Assembly (NCBI GenBank): GCA_937916035.1 | Contig: CALGIH010000195.1 | Coordinates: forward strand, 1-16,511 | Length of the DNA: 16,511 bases | Source of the DNA: an uncultured Lacinutrix sp. | GTDB taxonomy: Bacteria; Bacteroidota; Bacteroidia; Flavobacteriales; Flavobacteriaceae | Direction of reading: 5' to 3' | Part shown: piece after piece, positions 1-7,559 of the stretch | How the letters are laid out: each line of letters begins with the position of its first letter | Position numbering within the stretch: position 1 is the first letter of the stretch | The notes under the pieces: generated by a model | Database searches by the model: none | What the model was told of the DNA's origin: nothing | The model's input: only the letters and a program-made list of their open reading frames with translations | Translations under genes and position numbers: made by a program

Positions 1-549
1 TACTTGAGCTTCAAGAATATGCTTTTTTAAATCAGAATAATTTACTATTTCATTCTCATTAATAGCTAATATTTTATCTCCCGTTTGAAAGCCAAACTCT
101 TGCAATAACGGATTTTCAATCCAATAACCATCCTCTATACTTTCTGCCTTAATATCAATATCTCCATAGCCAAATGCCAAGAATATATATATAACTGCTG
201 CCAAGATAAAATTAACCGTAACACCTCCAAGCATTATGATGAGTCGTTGCCATGATGGCTTTGAACGAAACTCCCATGGCTCAGGTGGTTTTGCCATTTG
301 CTCCTTGTCCATACTCTCGTCAATCATTCCGGAAATTTTCACGTAACCACCAAGTGGCAACCAACCAATTCCGTAAACAGTTTCGCCTATTTTCTTTTTG
401 AATAGCGAGTATTTAATATCAAAAAACAAGTAGAATTTCTCTACTCTCGTCTTAAATATTTTTGCTGGTATAAAATGTCCTAATTCGTGTAAAACGATTA
501 GTAGTGATAAGCTCAATAGAAATTGAGAAATTTTAATTACAAACTCCAT
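1..549 (-). CDS. rseP: RseP-type site-2 intramembrane metalloprotease (N-terminal part, cut by window edge)
   Basis: Reading down from the ATG at 549-547, 183 codons stay open to the window edge, so the C-terminal half lies outside. The first membrane segment (about residues 8-27) carries the zinc-protease motif HELGH at residues 21-25. A second hydrophobic segment follows a conserved LGG (about 106-126), and a PDZ-like stretch with TGDKILAINENEI starts near residue 156. The motif LPLGGYVKISGM (64-75) is typical of the family. RseP enzymes cut transmembrane anchors such as anti-sigma factors inside the inner membrane; that role is taken from the family, and no anti-sigma gene is visible here. 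The identification is firm, the substrate unknown. A possible -7 element lies 28 bases upstream of the start. Confidence 0.93.
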   Translation of the reverse strand, partial: MEFVIKISQFLLSLSLLIVLHELGHFIPAKIFKTRVEKFYLFFDIKYSLFKKKIGETVYGIGWLPLGGYVKISGMIDESMDKEQMAKPPEPWEFRSKPSWQRLIIMLGGVTVNFILAAVIYIFLAFGYGDIDIKAESIEDGYWIENPLLQEFGFQTGDKILAINENEIVNYSDLKKHILEAQV

Positions 550-576
550 GTATCTTTAGTCAAAAAAATTAACGCA

Positions 577-584
577 CAAAAGTA
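577..584 (-). promoter_or_regulatory. Candidate -7 element for rseP
   Basis: On the minus strand the eight bases read TACTTTTG, an exact match to the Bacteroidota -7 consensus TAnnTTTG, 28 bases upstream of the rseP ATG. No TTG is found at the usual 17-23 base spacing, so support rests on the -7 box alone. Confidence 0.4.
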
Positions 585-624
585 AAGTTTTAATACTACA
601 ATAGAAAACTTAATATTTAAAGCC

Positions 625-948
625 TTATTGTATTAACAAGGATTTGTGAAATGTGCCTAGGTTAGTTTTAAGTTTTATAAGATGTAACCCAGAAGAAAGC
701 TTACCAATATCCATTTTCTCTTGGTTTAAAAGTGTTCCAAGATTCTGACCTAACATATTAAAAATAGTTATTTTTTTAATGATGAGACTCTTTGGTTTTT
801 TTATAGTCACAAGGTTAGAAGCTGGATTGGGAAAAAGCTTTAATTCTGGAGTAAATAGAACAACCTCTATTCCTAACAAAACAGTATTATCTTTTGAAAT
901 TAAGTCCGTTTCTGTATCAAATTCAACTGAAGCGACATTAAAGCATGT
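625..948 (-). pseudogene. Orphan T9SS type A C-terminal sorting domain (probable gene remnant)
   Basis: The frame is open from just after a stop at 951-949 to the TAA at 627-625, about 107 codons. Its last 70 residues are a classic T9SS sorting domain (TIGR04183 type): an LKLFPNPASN start, then the ITIFNMLGQ strand, then LSSGLHLIKLKT and a final KSLLIQ. In the normal setting this domain sits at the end of a large secreted protein and directs it through the type IX system. Here there is no ATG in frame (only a TTG at 879), no signal peptide and no cargo domain; a stop lies about 43 codons before the domain. A short ATG frame on the same strand just upstream (MKRIINML then stop) may be the decayed start of the parent gene, but this is a guess. 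The alternative is a real short protein using TTG, which could not reach the periplasm unaided. Confidence 0.6.
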
Positions 949-1012
949 TTATAATTCTCTTCATAGCATTGAATTCATTGTTAAAAATACTAAAAACAAC
1001 AGTAATCTGTTG

Positions 1013-1020
1013 TATTTTTG
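1013..1020 (+). promoter_or_regulatory. Candidate -7 element for the SCO1/SenC gene
   Basis: TATTTTTG matches the Bacteroidota -7 consensus TAnnTTTG exactly and ends 34 bases before the chosen ATG at 1055. No well-spaced TTG at the -33 position is visible. Its position supports the later start chosen for the gene. Confidence 0.35.
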
Positions 1021-1054
1021 TAATCAACTTTATTCAACAGACCTTTCAAAAATT

Positions 1055-1762
1055 ATGTTAGATTTTTTAAAAAAATTTAAATTTTTAGGTATTATCTTGG
1101 CAATTCTTTCTGTAATAATCATCACTATTTTTTACAACTTACTGAAAGTTGAAAAACAATTACCCGTTTATCAGCCAGCTTCTGTTAATGTCGAATTGGT
1201 TGATAGTACCATTCAATATAAAAAGAAGTATCATCGTATTGCAGATTTTAGCTTGACTAATCAAAATGGGAAAACGATTACTCAAGATGATTACAAGGAC
1301 AAAATTTACGTGGCAGATTTCTTTTTTACAACATGCCAAACCATTTGTCCTATTATGACCAAAAACATGCATGAAGTTCAGAAAGAGTTTATTGCAGATA
1401 ATGAGGTTATGATGCTTTCGTATAGTGTTACTCCAGATATTGATACTGTGGCTCAACTTAAGCGGTATGCACAAGAAAAAGGCATCAATGCTTCTAAATG
1501 GAATTTGGTTACAGGTGATAAAAAACAAATTTATGAACTCGCTCGCAAATCTTATTTAGCAGTTAAAGACGATGGTAATGGAGGTCCTTTTGATATGATT
1601 CATACTGAGAACTTTATGCTTATAGATAAAGATCGCCAAATAAGAGGATTTTACGATGGTACAGACCTAAAAGAAATTGATCGTTTGCTAGACGATATAC
1701 AAATTTTAAAAGAAGTTTACCATCCTTCAAAAAATATATTTCAAAGATTATTCAATTATTAG
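1055..1762 (+). CDS. SCO1/SenC family copper-binding thioredoxin-like protein
   Basis: This 235-residue protein has one N-terminal membrane anchor (about residues 10-30) followed by a periplasmic thioredoxin-fold domain. The SCO copper ligands are all present: CQTIC with Cys94 and Cys98 (CxxxC), and His183 in the DMIHTENF segment. The VADFFFTTC and SVTPDIDT motifs are also typical. SCO proteins deliver copper to, or reduce, the CuA site of cytochrome c oxidase. The frame is open upstream to 779, but that part runs antisense over the T9SS domain and has no signal sequence. The ATG at 1055 directly precedes the anchor and lies just after a -7 box, so it is the likely start. The gene stands alone; feoA begins 54 bases downstream. 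Confidence 0.92.
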   Translation: MLDFLKKFKFLGIILAILSVIIITIFYNLLKVEKQLPVYQPASVNVELVDSTIQYKKKYHRIADFSLTNQNGKTITQDDYKDKIYVADFFFTTCQTICPIMTKNMHEVQKEFIADNEVMMLSYSVTPDIDTVAQLKRYAQEKGINASKWNLVTGDKKQIYELARKSYLAVKDDGNGGPFDMIHTENFMLIDKDRQIRGFYDGTDLKEIDRLLDDIQILKEVYHPSKNIFQRLFNY

Positions 1763-1763
1763 A

Positions 1764-1808
1764 AGATTCATTTTATTTCTATTACTTTTGCTTCTTTAAA
1801 ATGAATCT
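1764..1808 (+). promoter_or_regulatory. 12-bp inverted repeat flanking a -7 element, upstream of feoA (candidate operator/promoter)
   Basis: AGATTCATTTTA at 1764-1775 and TAAAATGAATCT at 1797-1808 are perfect reverse complements separated by 21 bases. The spacer holds TACTTTTG (1783-1790), an exact -7 consensus. The arm centres are 33 bp apart, about three helical turns, so both would face the same side of the DNA. No T-tract follows the second arm, which argues against an intrinsic terminator for the upstream gene. A regulator site controlling feoAB is an inference; no clear -33 TTG is seen. Confidence 0.4.
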
Positions 1809-1816
1809 AAATAAGG

Positions 1817-2050
1817 ATGTCCCTAACAATTGCTGATTTAAAAAAAGGTGAACGTGCCATTATCATTGATAGTTCCTCAGAAGATATTCCATTAAAACTC
1901 CTAGAAATGGGATGCTTACCAGGAAATATTGTGGAATTATTACAATTTGCACCGTTTCATGATCCACTATATCTAAACATCAATGACAGCTTTTTAGCCA
2001 TTAGAAAAGAAACAGCTACATTAATTCTAATTGAAAAGATTAATGAGTAA
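1817..2050 (+). CDS. feoA: FeoA, small SH3-like partner of the ferrous iron transporter
   Basis: The protein is 77 residues, the normal FeoA length. It shows the family pattern: a start with the LKKGERAII strand, LLEMGCLPGNIVELLQFAPFHDP in the middle (written here only as a landmark, residues about 28-51), and a closing strand of the type that reads FLAIRKETATLI. FeoA is a cytoplasmic beta-barrel protein thought to bind FeoB and modulate its transport or GTPase activity. The ATG at 1817 is the only good start. The stop overlaps the feoB start by 8 bases, which implies translational coupling. Identification rests on sequence pattern plus gene order. Confidence 0.93.
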   Translation: MSLTIADLKKGERAIIIDSSSEDIPLKLLEMGCLPGNIVELLQFAPFHDPLYLNINDSFLAIRKETATLILIEKINE

Positions 2051-4142
2051 ACAAATAAATGTTGCTTTAATTGGAAATCCGAACACAGGAAAAACTTCTG
2101 TTTTCAATGCACTCACTGGGTTAAATCAAAAAGTAGGTAATTATCCAGGCATCACAGTCGATAAGAAAGAAGGTATTTGTAAATTGTCTCGTGGTGTAAA
2201 GGCTCATGTTTTAGACCTTCCAGGAACTTATAGTTTAAATGCATCGTCTTTGGACGAAAATGTTGTTATTGAACTATTACTGAACAAAAACGACAAAGAC
2301 TATCCAGACGTTGCAGTCATTATTAGTGATGTTGAAAATTTAAAGAGAAACCTTCTTCTTTTTACACAAATAAAAGATTTAAAAATTCCAGCTATTTTAG
2401 TTATTAATATGGCTGATAGAATGTCTCGAAAAGGGATTTCATTAAATATCGAATTATTAGAAGCTGAACTTAAAACTAGAATTGCCCTTGTTAGTACTCG
2501 CAAAGATGAAGGAATTCCTCATTTAAAAGTTCTCATTGAAAATTATAAATCGCTATCAAATGAATCCGTTTTAGACACCTCTACAATAGATAGCGAATAT
2601 TTTGCAAACCTTAAAAAAGCATTCCCAAATCAGGATTTATATAAACTTTGGGTTGTAATAAGTCAGGATGCAAATTTTGGAAAAATTGACAGAAATGAAC
2701 TTGACTTTTCAAAATTTAAAACGAAAACGAAAAGCGAGTTAAAAAGGTTACAGCAAAAAGAGACTATTAAGCGTTACCAATTTATAAATAACACCCTTAA
2801 AGAAGGGCAAACTATAGACACCTCAAAAGCTACTGGTTATAGAGCACAATTAGACAGGATTCTTACACATAAAGTTTGGGGTTATGTTATTTTCTTTCTC
2901 ATTCTACTCGCCATTTTCCAAGCCATTTATGATTGGGCAACTGTACCAATGGATTTTATAGATAGCTCATTCGCATCATTGGCAAATTGGATAAAAGCAA
3001 CCTTTCCAGGAGGTGGAAAATTAACTGATTTAATTGCTGAAGGTGTCGTTGCTGGAATTGGAGGTATTGTTATTTTTATTCCACAAATAGCTTTTTTGTT
3101 CCTATTCATCGCTGTGTTGGAAGAAAGTGGCTATATGAGTCGAGTGGTTTTTTTAATGGATAGAGTAATGCGACGTTTTGGGCTTAGCGGAAAAAGTGTT
3201 GTGCCATTAATTTCAGGAACAGCGTGTGCCATTCCAGCCATTATGGCCACCAGGAATATTGAGAACTGGAAAGAACGCTTAATCACCATTTTAGTAACGC
3301 CTTTTACAACTTGTTCTGCAAGACTTCCAGTATATTTAATTATTATTGCTTTGGTTATTCCTGAAGGCAGTTTTTTAGGGTTGAGCTATCAAGGGCTTAC
3401 ATTGATGCTCTTGTATTTAATAGGCTTCGGAATGGCGGTTTTTTCCGCCTATCTATTAGATAAAATATTAAAAACTAGTAGAAAAACATTTTTTGTAATT
3501 GAGATGCCAAATTATAAGGTGCCTCTACTTAAAAATGTGGCATTAGCTATAATAGAAAAAACAAAAACATTTGTTTTTGAAGCTGGAAAAATAATTTTAG
3601 CCATCTCAATTGTGCTTTGGCTAATGGCTTCGTATGGTCCTGGAAAAGATTTTAATAATGCTGAAACTATCGTTGAAGAAACCTTTCCCGAACTAAAAGG
3701 TGACCAATTAAATAATAAAATTGCTGCTTATAAATTAGAGCATTCTTTTATTGGCATTGTTGGAAAAACCATTGAGCCAGCGATACGACCACTTGGATAT
3801 GATTGGAAAATTGGTATTGGTATTGTAGCATCATTTGCAGCTCGAGAAGTTTTTGTAGGAACTTTAGCGACCATTTATAGTGTTGGAAGCGACTTAGAAG
3901 ATGACAACAAAACCATTAAAAATAGAATGGCAAACGAAGTTCATGATAATGGTGAAAAAGTATTTACACTGGCATCTGGAATTTCATTATTGCTTTTTTA
4001 CGCCTTCGCCATGCAATGCATGAGTACATTAGCTATTGTAAAACGGGAGACGAATACTTGGAAATGGCCAATGATTCAGTTATTTGGCATGTCGTTTATT
4101 GCGTATATTATTGCTTTAATAGCGTTTCAAATTTTAAAATAA
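2043..4142 (+). CDS. feoB: FeoB, GTPase-coupled ferrous iron transporter
   Basis: This 699-residue inner-membrane protein has the full FeoB layout. The N-terminal G domain shows G1 GNPNTGKT (11-18), G3 DLPG (58-61) and G4 NMAD (122-125), followed by a helical regulatory domain to about residue 270. The membrane part starts near 280 and holds the conserved gate segments: GYMSR (363-367), GTACAIPAIMATR (392-404) and a Cys-containing CSARLP (424-429). It imports Fe(II) using GTP hydrolysis. A TTG four codons upstream keeps the frame open, but the ATG at 2043 sits directly before the usual KQINVALIGNPN start and overlaps the feoA stop, so it is preferred. The next small gene begins on the last base of the feoB stop. 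Confidence 0.97.
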   Translation: MSKQINVALIGNPNTGKTSVFNALTGLNQKVGNYPGITVDKKEGICKLSRGVKAHVLDLPGTYSLNASSLDENVVIELLLNKNDKDYPDVAVIISDVENLKRNLLLFTQIKDLKIPAILVINMADRMSRKGISLNIELLEAELKTRIALVSTRKDEGIPHLKVLIENYKSLSNESVLDTSTIDSEYFANLKKAFPNQDLYKLWVVISQDANFGKIDRNELDFSKFKTKTKSELKRLQQKETIKRYQFINNTLKEGQTIDTSKATGYRAQLDRILTHKVWGYVIFFLILLAIFQAIYDWATVPMDFIDSSFASLANWIKATFPGGGKLTDLIAEGVVAGIGGIVIFIPQIAFLFLFIAVLEESGYMSRVVFLMDRVMRRFGLSGKSVVPLISGTACAIPAIMATRNIENWKERLITILVTPFTTCSARLPVYLIIIALVIPEGSFLGLSYQGLTLMLLYLIGFGMAVFSAYLLDKILKTSRKTFFVIEMPNYKVPLLKNVALAIIEKTKTFVFEAGKIILAISIVLWLMASYGPGKDFNNAETIVEETFPELKGDQLNNKIAAYKLEHSFIGIVGKTIEPAIRPLGYDWKIGIGIVASFAAREVFVGTLATIYSVGSDLEDDNKTIKNRMANEVHDNGEKVFTLASGISLLLFYAFAMQCMSTLAIVKRETNTWKWPMIQLFGMSFIAYIIALIAFQILK

Positions 4143-4276
4143 TGAGTGAGATTTATCAAAATATTATCGTTGCAATAATTGGACTTATCGCCATTGCTTT
4201 TTTGATAAGAAAATATATATGGTCGCCTAAGAAAAAGAACTCTAAATCTTGTGGTAATGATGGTTGTGGTTGTTAA
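4142..4276 (+). CDS. FeoB-associated Cys-rich membrane protein
   Basis: This 44-residue protein starts in a TAATG overlap with the feoB stop. It has one hydrophobic helix (about residues 7-23), a basic stretch (RKYIWSPKKK) and a C-terminal cysteine cluster with CGNDGCGC. This matches the small FeoB-associated family (PF12669 type) found directly after feoB in many bacteria. The role is not settled; an accessory iron-binding or assembly function at the FeoB pore is proposed from context. The frame stays open upstream inside feoB to 4016, but that extension has no family resemblance and is a shadow of feoB. Confidence 0.85.
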   Translation: MSEIYQNIIVAIIGLIAIAFLIRKYIWSPKKKNSKSCGNDGCGC

Positions 4277-4374
4277 CCCTCTTCTTGCCATTAGCCAAAT
4301 TCCTTTTATCTACAAAAAATAAGATTCTTATATCTATTGCTATTAAGTACAAGCATACGTTATACTGTGTTTTC

Positions 4375-4407
4375 TTTTTGCTTATGTCATTTTTTTAGTT
4401 ACATTTG
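4375..4407 (+). promoter_or_regulatory. Promoter of the mntR-tro metal operon
   Basis: TTTTTG (4375-4380) and TACATTTG (4400-4407) form a -33/-7 pair matching the Bacteroidota consensus (TTTG, then TAnnTTTG) with 19 bases between TTG and the -7 box. The predicted transcription start falls near 4413-4416, about 37 bases before the mntR ATG. This is the best promoter in the window. Confidence 0.62.
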
Positions 4408-4413
4408 AAAAAT

Positions 4414-4430
4414 ATTTAAGTAAGCTTAAA
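4414..4430 (+). promoter_or_regulatory. mntR: Candidate metal-regulator operator over the transcription start of mntR
   Basis: TTTAAG (4415-4420) and CTTAAA (4425-4430) are reverse complements with a TAAG spacer; an overlapping reading is the 8-bp palindrome TAAGCTTA (4421-4428). The segment lies directly on the expected transcription start. By eye it resembles the left half of the DtxR box (core GTWAGSCTWAC): GTAAGC is shared. Autoregulation by the DtxR/MntR-type protein encoded next is therefore a reasonable inference. Confidence 0.42.
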
Positions 4431-4451
4431 ATTTAATTAAAGCAATTAGAA

Positions 4452-5111
4452 ATGTCAGTAGCCGTTGAGAATTTTGTAAAAGCCATTTACAAAAACAAAA
4501 ACAATGATAGTAAAAACACCAAACCAGGAAACATTGCCAAAAAATTAGGTATTTCTAATGCTGCAGCAACTGATATGGCTAAGAAATTAGCTGCAAAAGA
4601 TTTGCTGATTTATGAAAAGTACCAAGAACTAAAACTCACCAATAAAGGCAATGAAATGGCATTAAACGTGGTACGAAAGCATCGTTTATGGGAAGCATTT
4701 TTATTTAAAATGTTCGATATGTCTTTACATGAAATTCATCGTGAAGCCGAATTTCTAGAACACGCAACTTCAGATTTATTAGCTAATAAAATCAGTACTT
4801 ACTTAGGAAATCCTCAATTTGATCCGCATGGTGATCCCATTCCAAATGCAGAAGGAGAAATTACTACAGAAGACACTTCCATAGCACTATCAAATACTGC
4901 AGAAGGCCAAACCTATATTATTGCTCGATTAATGAGTGATGATAAAGATTTTTTTGACTTTTGTGCCAATCAAGGAATAAAATATGGTAATAAAATAAAG
5001 GTTTCTAAGCAATTTAAGAAAAACAAAATGACCGAAATTTCCATAAACAACAATACCATTTTACTAAATCAAGATTTTACAAACATTATTTACGTCAATG
5101 AAACTAACTAA
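4452..5111 (+). CDS. mntR: DtxR/MntR-family metal-dependent transcriptional regulator
   Basis: This 219-residue cytoplasmic repressor has three parts. A winged helix covers about residues 5-72 (recognition helix near NAAATDMAKKLAAKD, wing ending LTNKG). A dimerisation and metal-binding region covers 75-140. A C-terminal FeoA/SH3-like domain covers about 145-217. The metal ligands of the second region are visible: His77, Glu81, His96, Glu100, Glu103 and His104. Position 100 corresponds to Cys102 of DtxR and carries Glu as in Bacillus MntR, which favours Mn(II) sensing; the N-terminal ligands Asp8 and Glu11 of Bacillus MntR are replaced by Asn7 and Lys10. As first gene of the transporter operon it probably represses its own operon when metal is plentiful. 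Sensing of Fe instead of Mn cannot be excluded. Confidence 0.9.
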   Translation: MSVAVENFVKAIYKNKNNDSKNTKPGNIAKKLGISNAAATDMAKKLAAKDLLIYEKYQELKLTNKGNEMALNVVRKHRLWEAFLFKMFDMSLHEIHREAEFLEHATSDLLANKISTYLGNPQFDPHGDPIPNAEGEITTEDTSIALSNTAEGQTYIIARLMSDDKDFFDFCANQGIKYGNKIKVSKQFKKNKMTEISINNNTILLNQDFTNIIYVNETN

Positions 5112-5901
5112 TATACTTACCATCGTTTTAGTATTTGCGACAAGCACGATGATACTAGCTCAAGAAGGGTCTAATTCTTTAGGGACGCTTATTACCGATA
5201 GACCAGATGCTACAGAATCTCCAAATTTAATTCCAAAAGGGTTTTTACAAATAGAAACTGGAGCCTTTTATGAGTCTTTTGATTCAAATGCTATTAAAAC
5301 AGAAAACTATACCTTAAACACGACGCTCGTTAGACTCGGGTTATTGGAAAATTTAGAGCTACGTATTGGCTGGGATTTTGTTGAAGGTAGAACAGCAATC
5401 AATGGCGTGAAACAAGATAATATCACTAGCGGTTTCAATCCTTTGCTCTTTGGAGCTAAAGTTGGAATTGCTAAAGAAGCAAATGGTTTGCCTGAAATAG
5501 GTTTATTAGGTCACCTCTATTTACCCTTTACTGCTGGAAGTGATTACAAACCTGAATCAACAGGTGTTGACTTTAGATTTGCATTTGCGCATACCTTAAG
5601 TGCAACTTCTAGTTTATCGTATAACCTTGGAGCACAATGGCACGATGATGCAACGCAAGCGGCTTATGTATACACGATTGCATATGGGCAAAGTATCACC
5701 TCTCATTTAGGCTTTTATGCTGAACTTTATGGTAATTTACCAGAAGATGCGAGTGCCAACCATCTCTGGGATGCTGGTCTTACCTACCTGCTTTCAGAAA
5801 GTGTACAATTAGATGCAACTGTTGGATCGAGCATTACAGAAGGTCAAGATATTTTAATAAGTGCTGGAATAAGCTTCAGATTACCTCTAAAAAAGAATTA
5901 A
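5098..5901 (+). CDS. Outer-membrane beta-barrel-like protein of the metal operon (PF13557-like)
   Basis: This 267-residue protein has a signal peptide (about residues 1-21, ending ILAQ) and then an N-terminal ITDRPDATESP-type motif. That motif is characteristic of the family called transporter or Phenol_MetA_deg-like (PF13557). The body is a run of alternating amphipathic strands with aromatic girdle residues, ending in ISFRLPLKKN, as in small outer-membrane barrels. The molecular function of this family is not established. It overlaps the regulator gene by 14 bases and ends one base before the binding-protein gene, so it belongs to the same transcript. A role in letting Mn or Zn through the outer membrane is inferred from this position only; a structural or envelope-stress role is the alternative. 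Confidence 0.75.
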   Translation: MKLTNILTIVLVFATSTMILAQEGSNSLGTLITDRPDATESPNLIPKGFLQIETGAFYESFDSNAIKTENYTLNTTLVRLGLLENLELRIGWDFVEGRTAINGVKQDNITSGFNPLLFGAKVGIAKEANGLPEIGLLGHLYLPFTAGSDYKPESTGVDFRFAFAHTLSATSSLSYNLGAQWHDDATQAAYVYTIAYGQSITSHLGFYAELYGNLPEDASANHLWDAGLTYLLSESVQLDATVGSSITEGQDILISAGISFRLPLKKN

Positions 5902-5902
5902 A

Positions 5903-6814
5903 ATGAAAAGATTTGTATTAATAATAGTGATTTCACTAGTCATAGCAAGTTGTAAAAGTGATAAAACATCCAATGGAAAATTAAATGTGGTTACTACGAC
6001 TTCAATGATTACCGACTTAGTTAAAAACATAGGAGGAGATCTTATAAATATTCAAGGCTTGATGGGAAGTGGTATCGATCCACATTTATATAAAGCCAGT
6101 GAAGGCGATGTTTCAAAACTATCAAACGCTGATCTTATTTTTTACAATGGTTTACACCTAGAAGGTAAACTTGTTGAAGTTTTTGAGAAAATGGGTAATC
6201 AAAATATTAAAACGGTTCCTATTGCTGAAATCATTGATGAAAGGACACTGATAGGCTCCGATTATTTTCAGTCTAACTACGATCCTCATATTTGGTTTGA
6301 TGTTGATTATTGGAAACAAGCAACCCAGTATGTTGCTCAAAAATTAGGAGAAGCAGTTCCAGAACACAAAGCAACCTTTGAATCTAATGGTCAAAGATAT
6401 ATCGCTGAGCTTGAGGCGCTTAAAGCAAAACTGATTACAACCATCGAAACACTTCCAAAAGAAAAACGCATTCTTGTCACTGCACATGATGCCTTTAATT
6501 ACTTTGGAAAAGCCTTTGGCTTTGAAGTCGTTGGCTTGCAAGGTCTTTCAACAGCTACAGAAGCTGGTGTTCAAGATGTTCAGAAGTTGGCCGCCTTTAT
6601 TATTGAAAATAATGTGAAAGCGATTTTTGTTGAAAGTTCAGTGCCAAAACGAACCATCGAAGCATTACAAGCAGCTGTAAAATCAAAAGATCACGATGTG
6701 GAAATTGGAGGGACTTTGTTTTCTGATGCTCTTGGTAATGCTGGCACAACTGAAGGCACTTATATAGGCATGTTTACTTTTAATGTAAACACCATTGTAA
6801 ACGCTTTAAAATAA
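5903..6814 (+). CDS. troA: TroA-type Mn/Zn-binding lipoprotein of an ABC importer
   Basis: This 303-residue cluster A-I solute-binding protein begins with a lipoprotein signal and lipobox IASC (Cys17 lipidated). It has two lobes joined by the long helix of the family. The four metal ligands can be placed: His61 (DPHLY), His129 (DPHIW), His195 (VTAHDAF) and Asp275 (FSDALG). A His-His-His-Asp set with nearly the same spacing is that of Treponema TroA, which binds Zn and Mn. PsaA/MntC-type proteins have Glu at the third site. There is no His-rich loop of the ZnuA kind. It captures metal in the periplasm for the permeases encoded downstream. Preference for Mn over Zn is inferred from the MntR-like regulator. 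Confidence 0.93.
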   Translation: MKRFVLIIVISLVIASCKSDKTSNGKLNVVTTTSMITDLVKNIGGDLINIQGLMGSGIDPHLYKASEGDVSKLSNADLIFYNGLHLEGKLVEVFEKMGNQNIKTVPIAEIIDERTLIGSDYFQSNYDPHIWFDVDYWKQATQYVAQKLGEAVPEHKATFESNGQRYIAELEALKAKLITTIETLPKEKRILVTAHDAFNYFGKAFGFEVVGLQGLSTATEAGVQDVQKLAAFIIENNVKAIFVESSVPKRTIEALQAAVKSKDHDVEIGGTLFSDALGNAGTTEGTYIGMFTFNVNTIVNALK

Positions 6815-6821
6815 CATAATT

Positions 6822-7559
6822 ATGTCACAAAGAATAGCAGTTCAAATTGATGATTTAACAGTTGCTTACAACTATAAGCCTGTCCTTTGGGATATTGATT
6901 TAGAAATTCCAGAAGGAGTCTTAATGGCTATTGTTGGTCCAAATGGTGCTGGAAAATCAACACTTATCAAATCCATTTTAGGTATTTTAAACCCTATTGC
7001 TGGCAGCGTTAGTATTTATGGGAAACCTTATGATCAACAACGCAAGCTTGTTGCCTACGTGCCCCAAAAAGGAAGTGTGGATTGGGATTTCCCTACTACA
7101 GCTCTAGACGTGGTGATGATGGGAACCTATGGAAGCTTAGGTTGGATAAAGCGTCCTCGCCAAAAAGAGAAAAAAGCTTCTTTAGAAGCGCTAGAAAAAG
7201 TCGGAATGCTATCTTTTAAAAACAGGCAAATAAGTCAGCTTTCTGGTGGTCAACAACAACGTATTTTCTTAGCAAGAGCTTTGGTGCAAAATGCCTCTAT
7301 TTATTTTATGGATGAACCCTTTCAAGGCGTTGATGCTTCAACCGAAATTGCCATTATTAATATTTTAAAAGCCTTAAGAAAGGCTGGCAAAACTGTTGTT
7401 GTAGTGCATCATGACCTGCAAACTGTACCAGAATATTTTGATTGGGTTACTTTTTTAAATGTAAAGAAAATTGCAACTGGCCCAGTCAAAGACATCTTTA
7501 ATGATGATAATTTAACAAAAACCTACGGCATTAATTATAAAGTTAGTATTCAGGAATAA
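6822..7559 (+). CDS. troB: ATP-binding subunit of the Mn/Zn ABC importer
   Basis: This 245-residue ABC ATPase has every catalytic motif: Walker A GPNGAGKS (39-46), Q-loop Gln82 within VPQKGSVDW, signature LSGGQ (140-144), Walker B IYFMDE (160-165) and the H-loop in VVHHDL (His196/197). The [19 protein letters not shown] context is typical of the Mn/Zn/Fe (TroB, MntB, ZnuC) subgroup. It powers import from the cytoplasmic face. It lies 7 bases after the binding-protein gene, and its stop overlaps the next permease start by one base (TAATG). Confidence 0.95.
   Translation: MSQRIAVQIDDLTVAYNYKPVLWDIDLEIPEGVLMAIVGPNGAGKSTLIKSILGILNPIAGSVSIYGKPYDQQRKLVAYVPQKGSVDWDFPTTALDVVMMGTYGSLGWIKRPRQKEKKASLEALEKVGMLSFKNRQISQLSGGQQQRIFLARALVQNASIYFMDEPFQGVDASTEIAIINILKALRKAGKTVVVVHHDLQTVPEYFDWVTFLNVKKIATGPVKDIFNDDNLTKTYGINYKVSIQE

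Noticed and set aside
623..641. Hairpin at the end of the T9SS fragment as a terminator
   Set aside because: Only a 7-bp stem with one G-T pair, overlapping the stop codon and lacking a real T-run.
779..1054. N-terminal extension of the SCO1/SenC frame by 92 codons
   Set aside because: It runs antisense over the T9SS domain, has no family resemblance and would bury the membrane anchor; the ATG at 1055 follows a -7 box and starts the anchor directly.
2031..2042. TTG start for feoB, four codons upstream
   Set aside because: The ATG at 2043 gives the normal FeoB start and a typical overlap with feoA.
4016..4141. Longer form of the small Cys-rich protein
   Set aside because: This stretch lies within feoB in another frame; the family-like protein begins at the ATG overlapping the feoB stop.
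4312..4331. Small hairpin ATAAG-ATT-CTTAT between the feo and mntR units
   Set aside because: The stem is only 5 bp with a 3-base loop, and the adjoining homopolymer would suit only minus-strand transcripts, where no gene exists.
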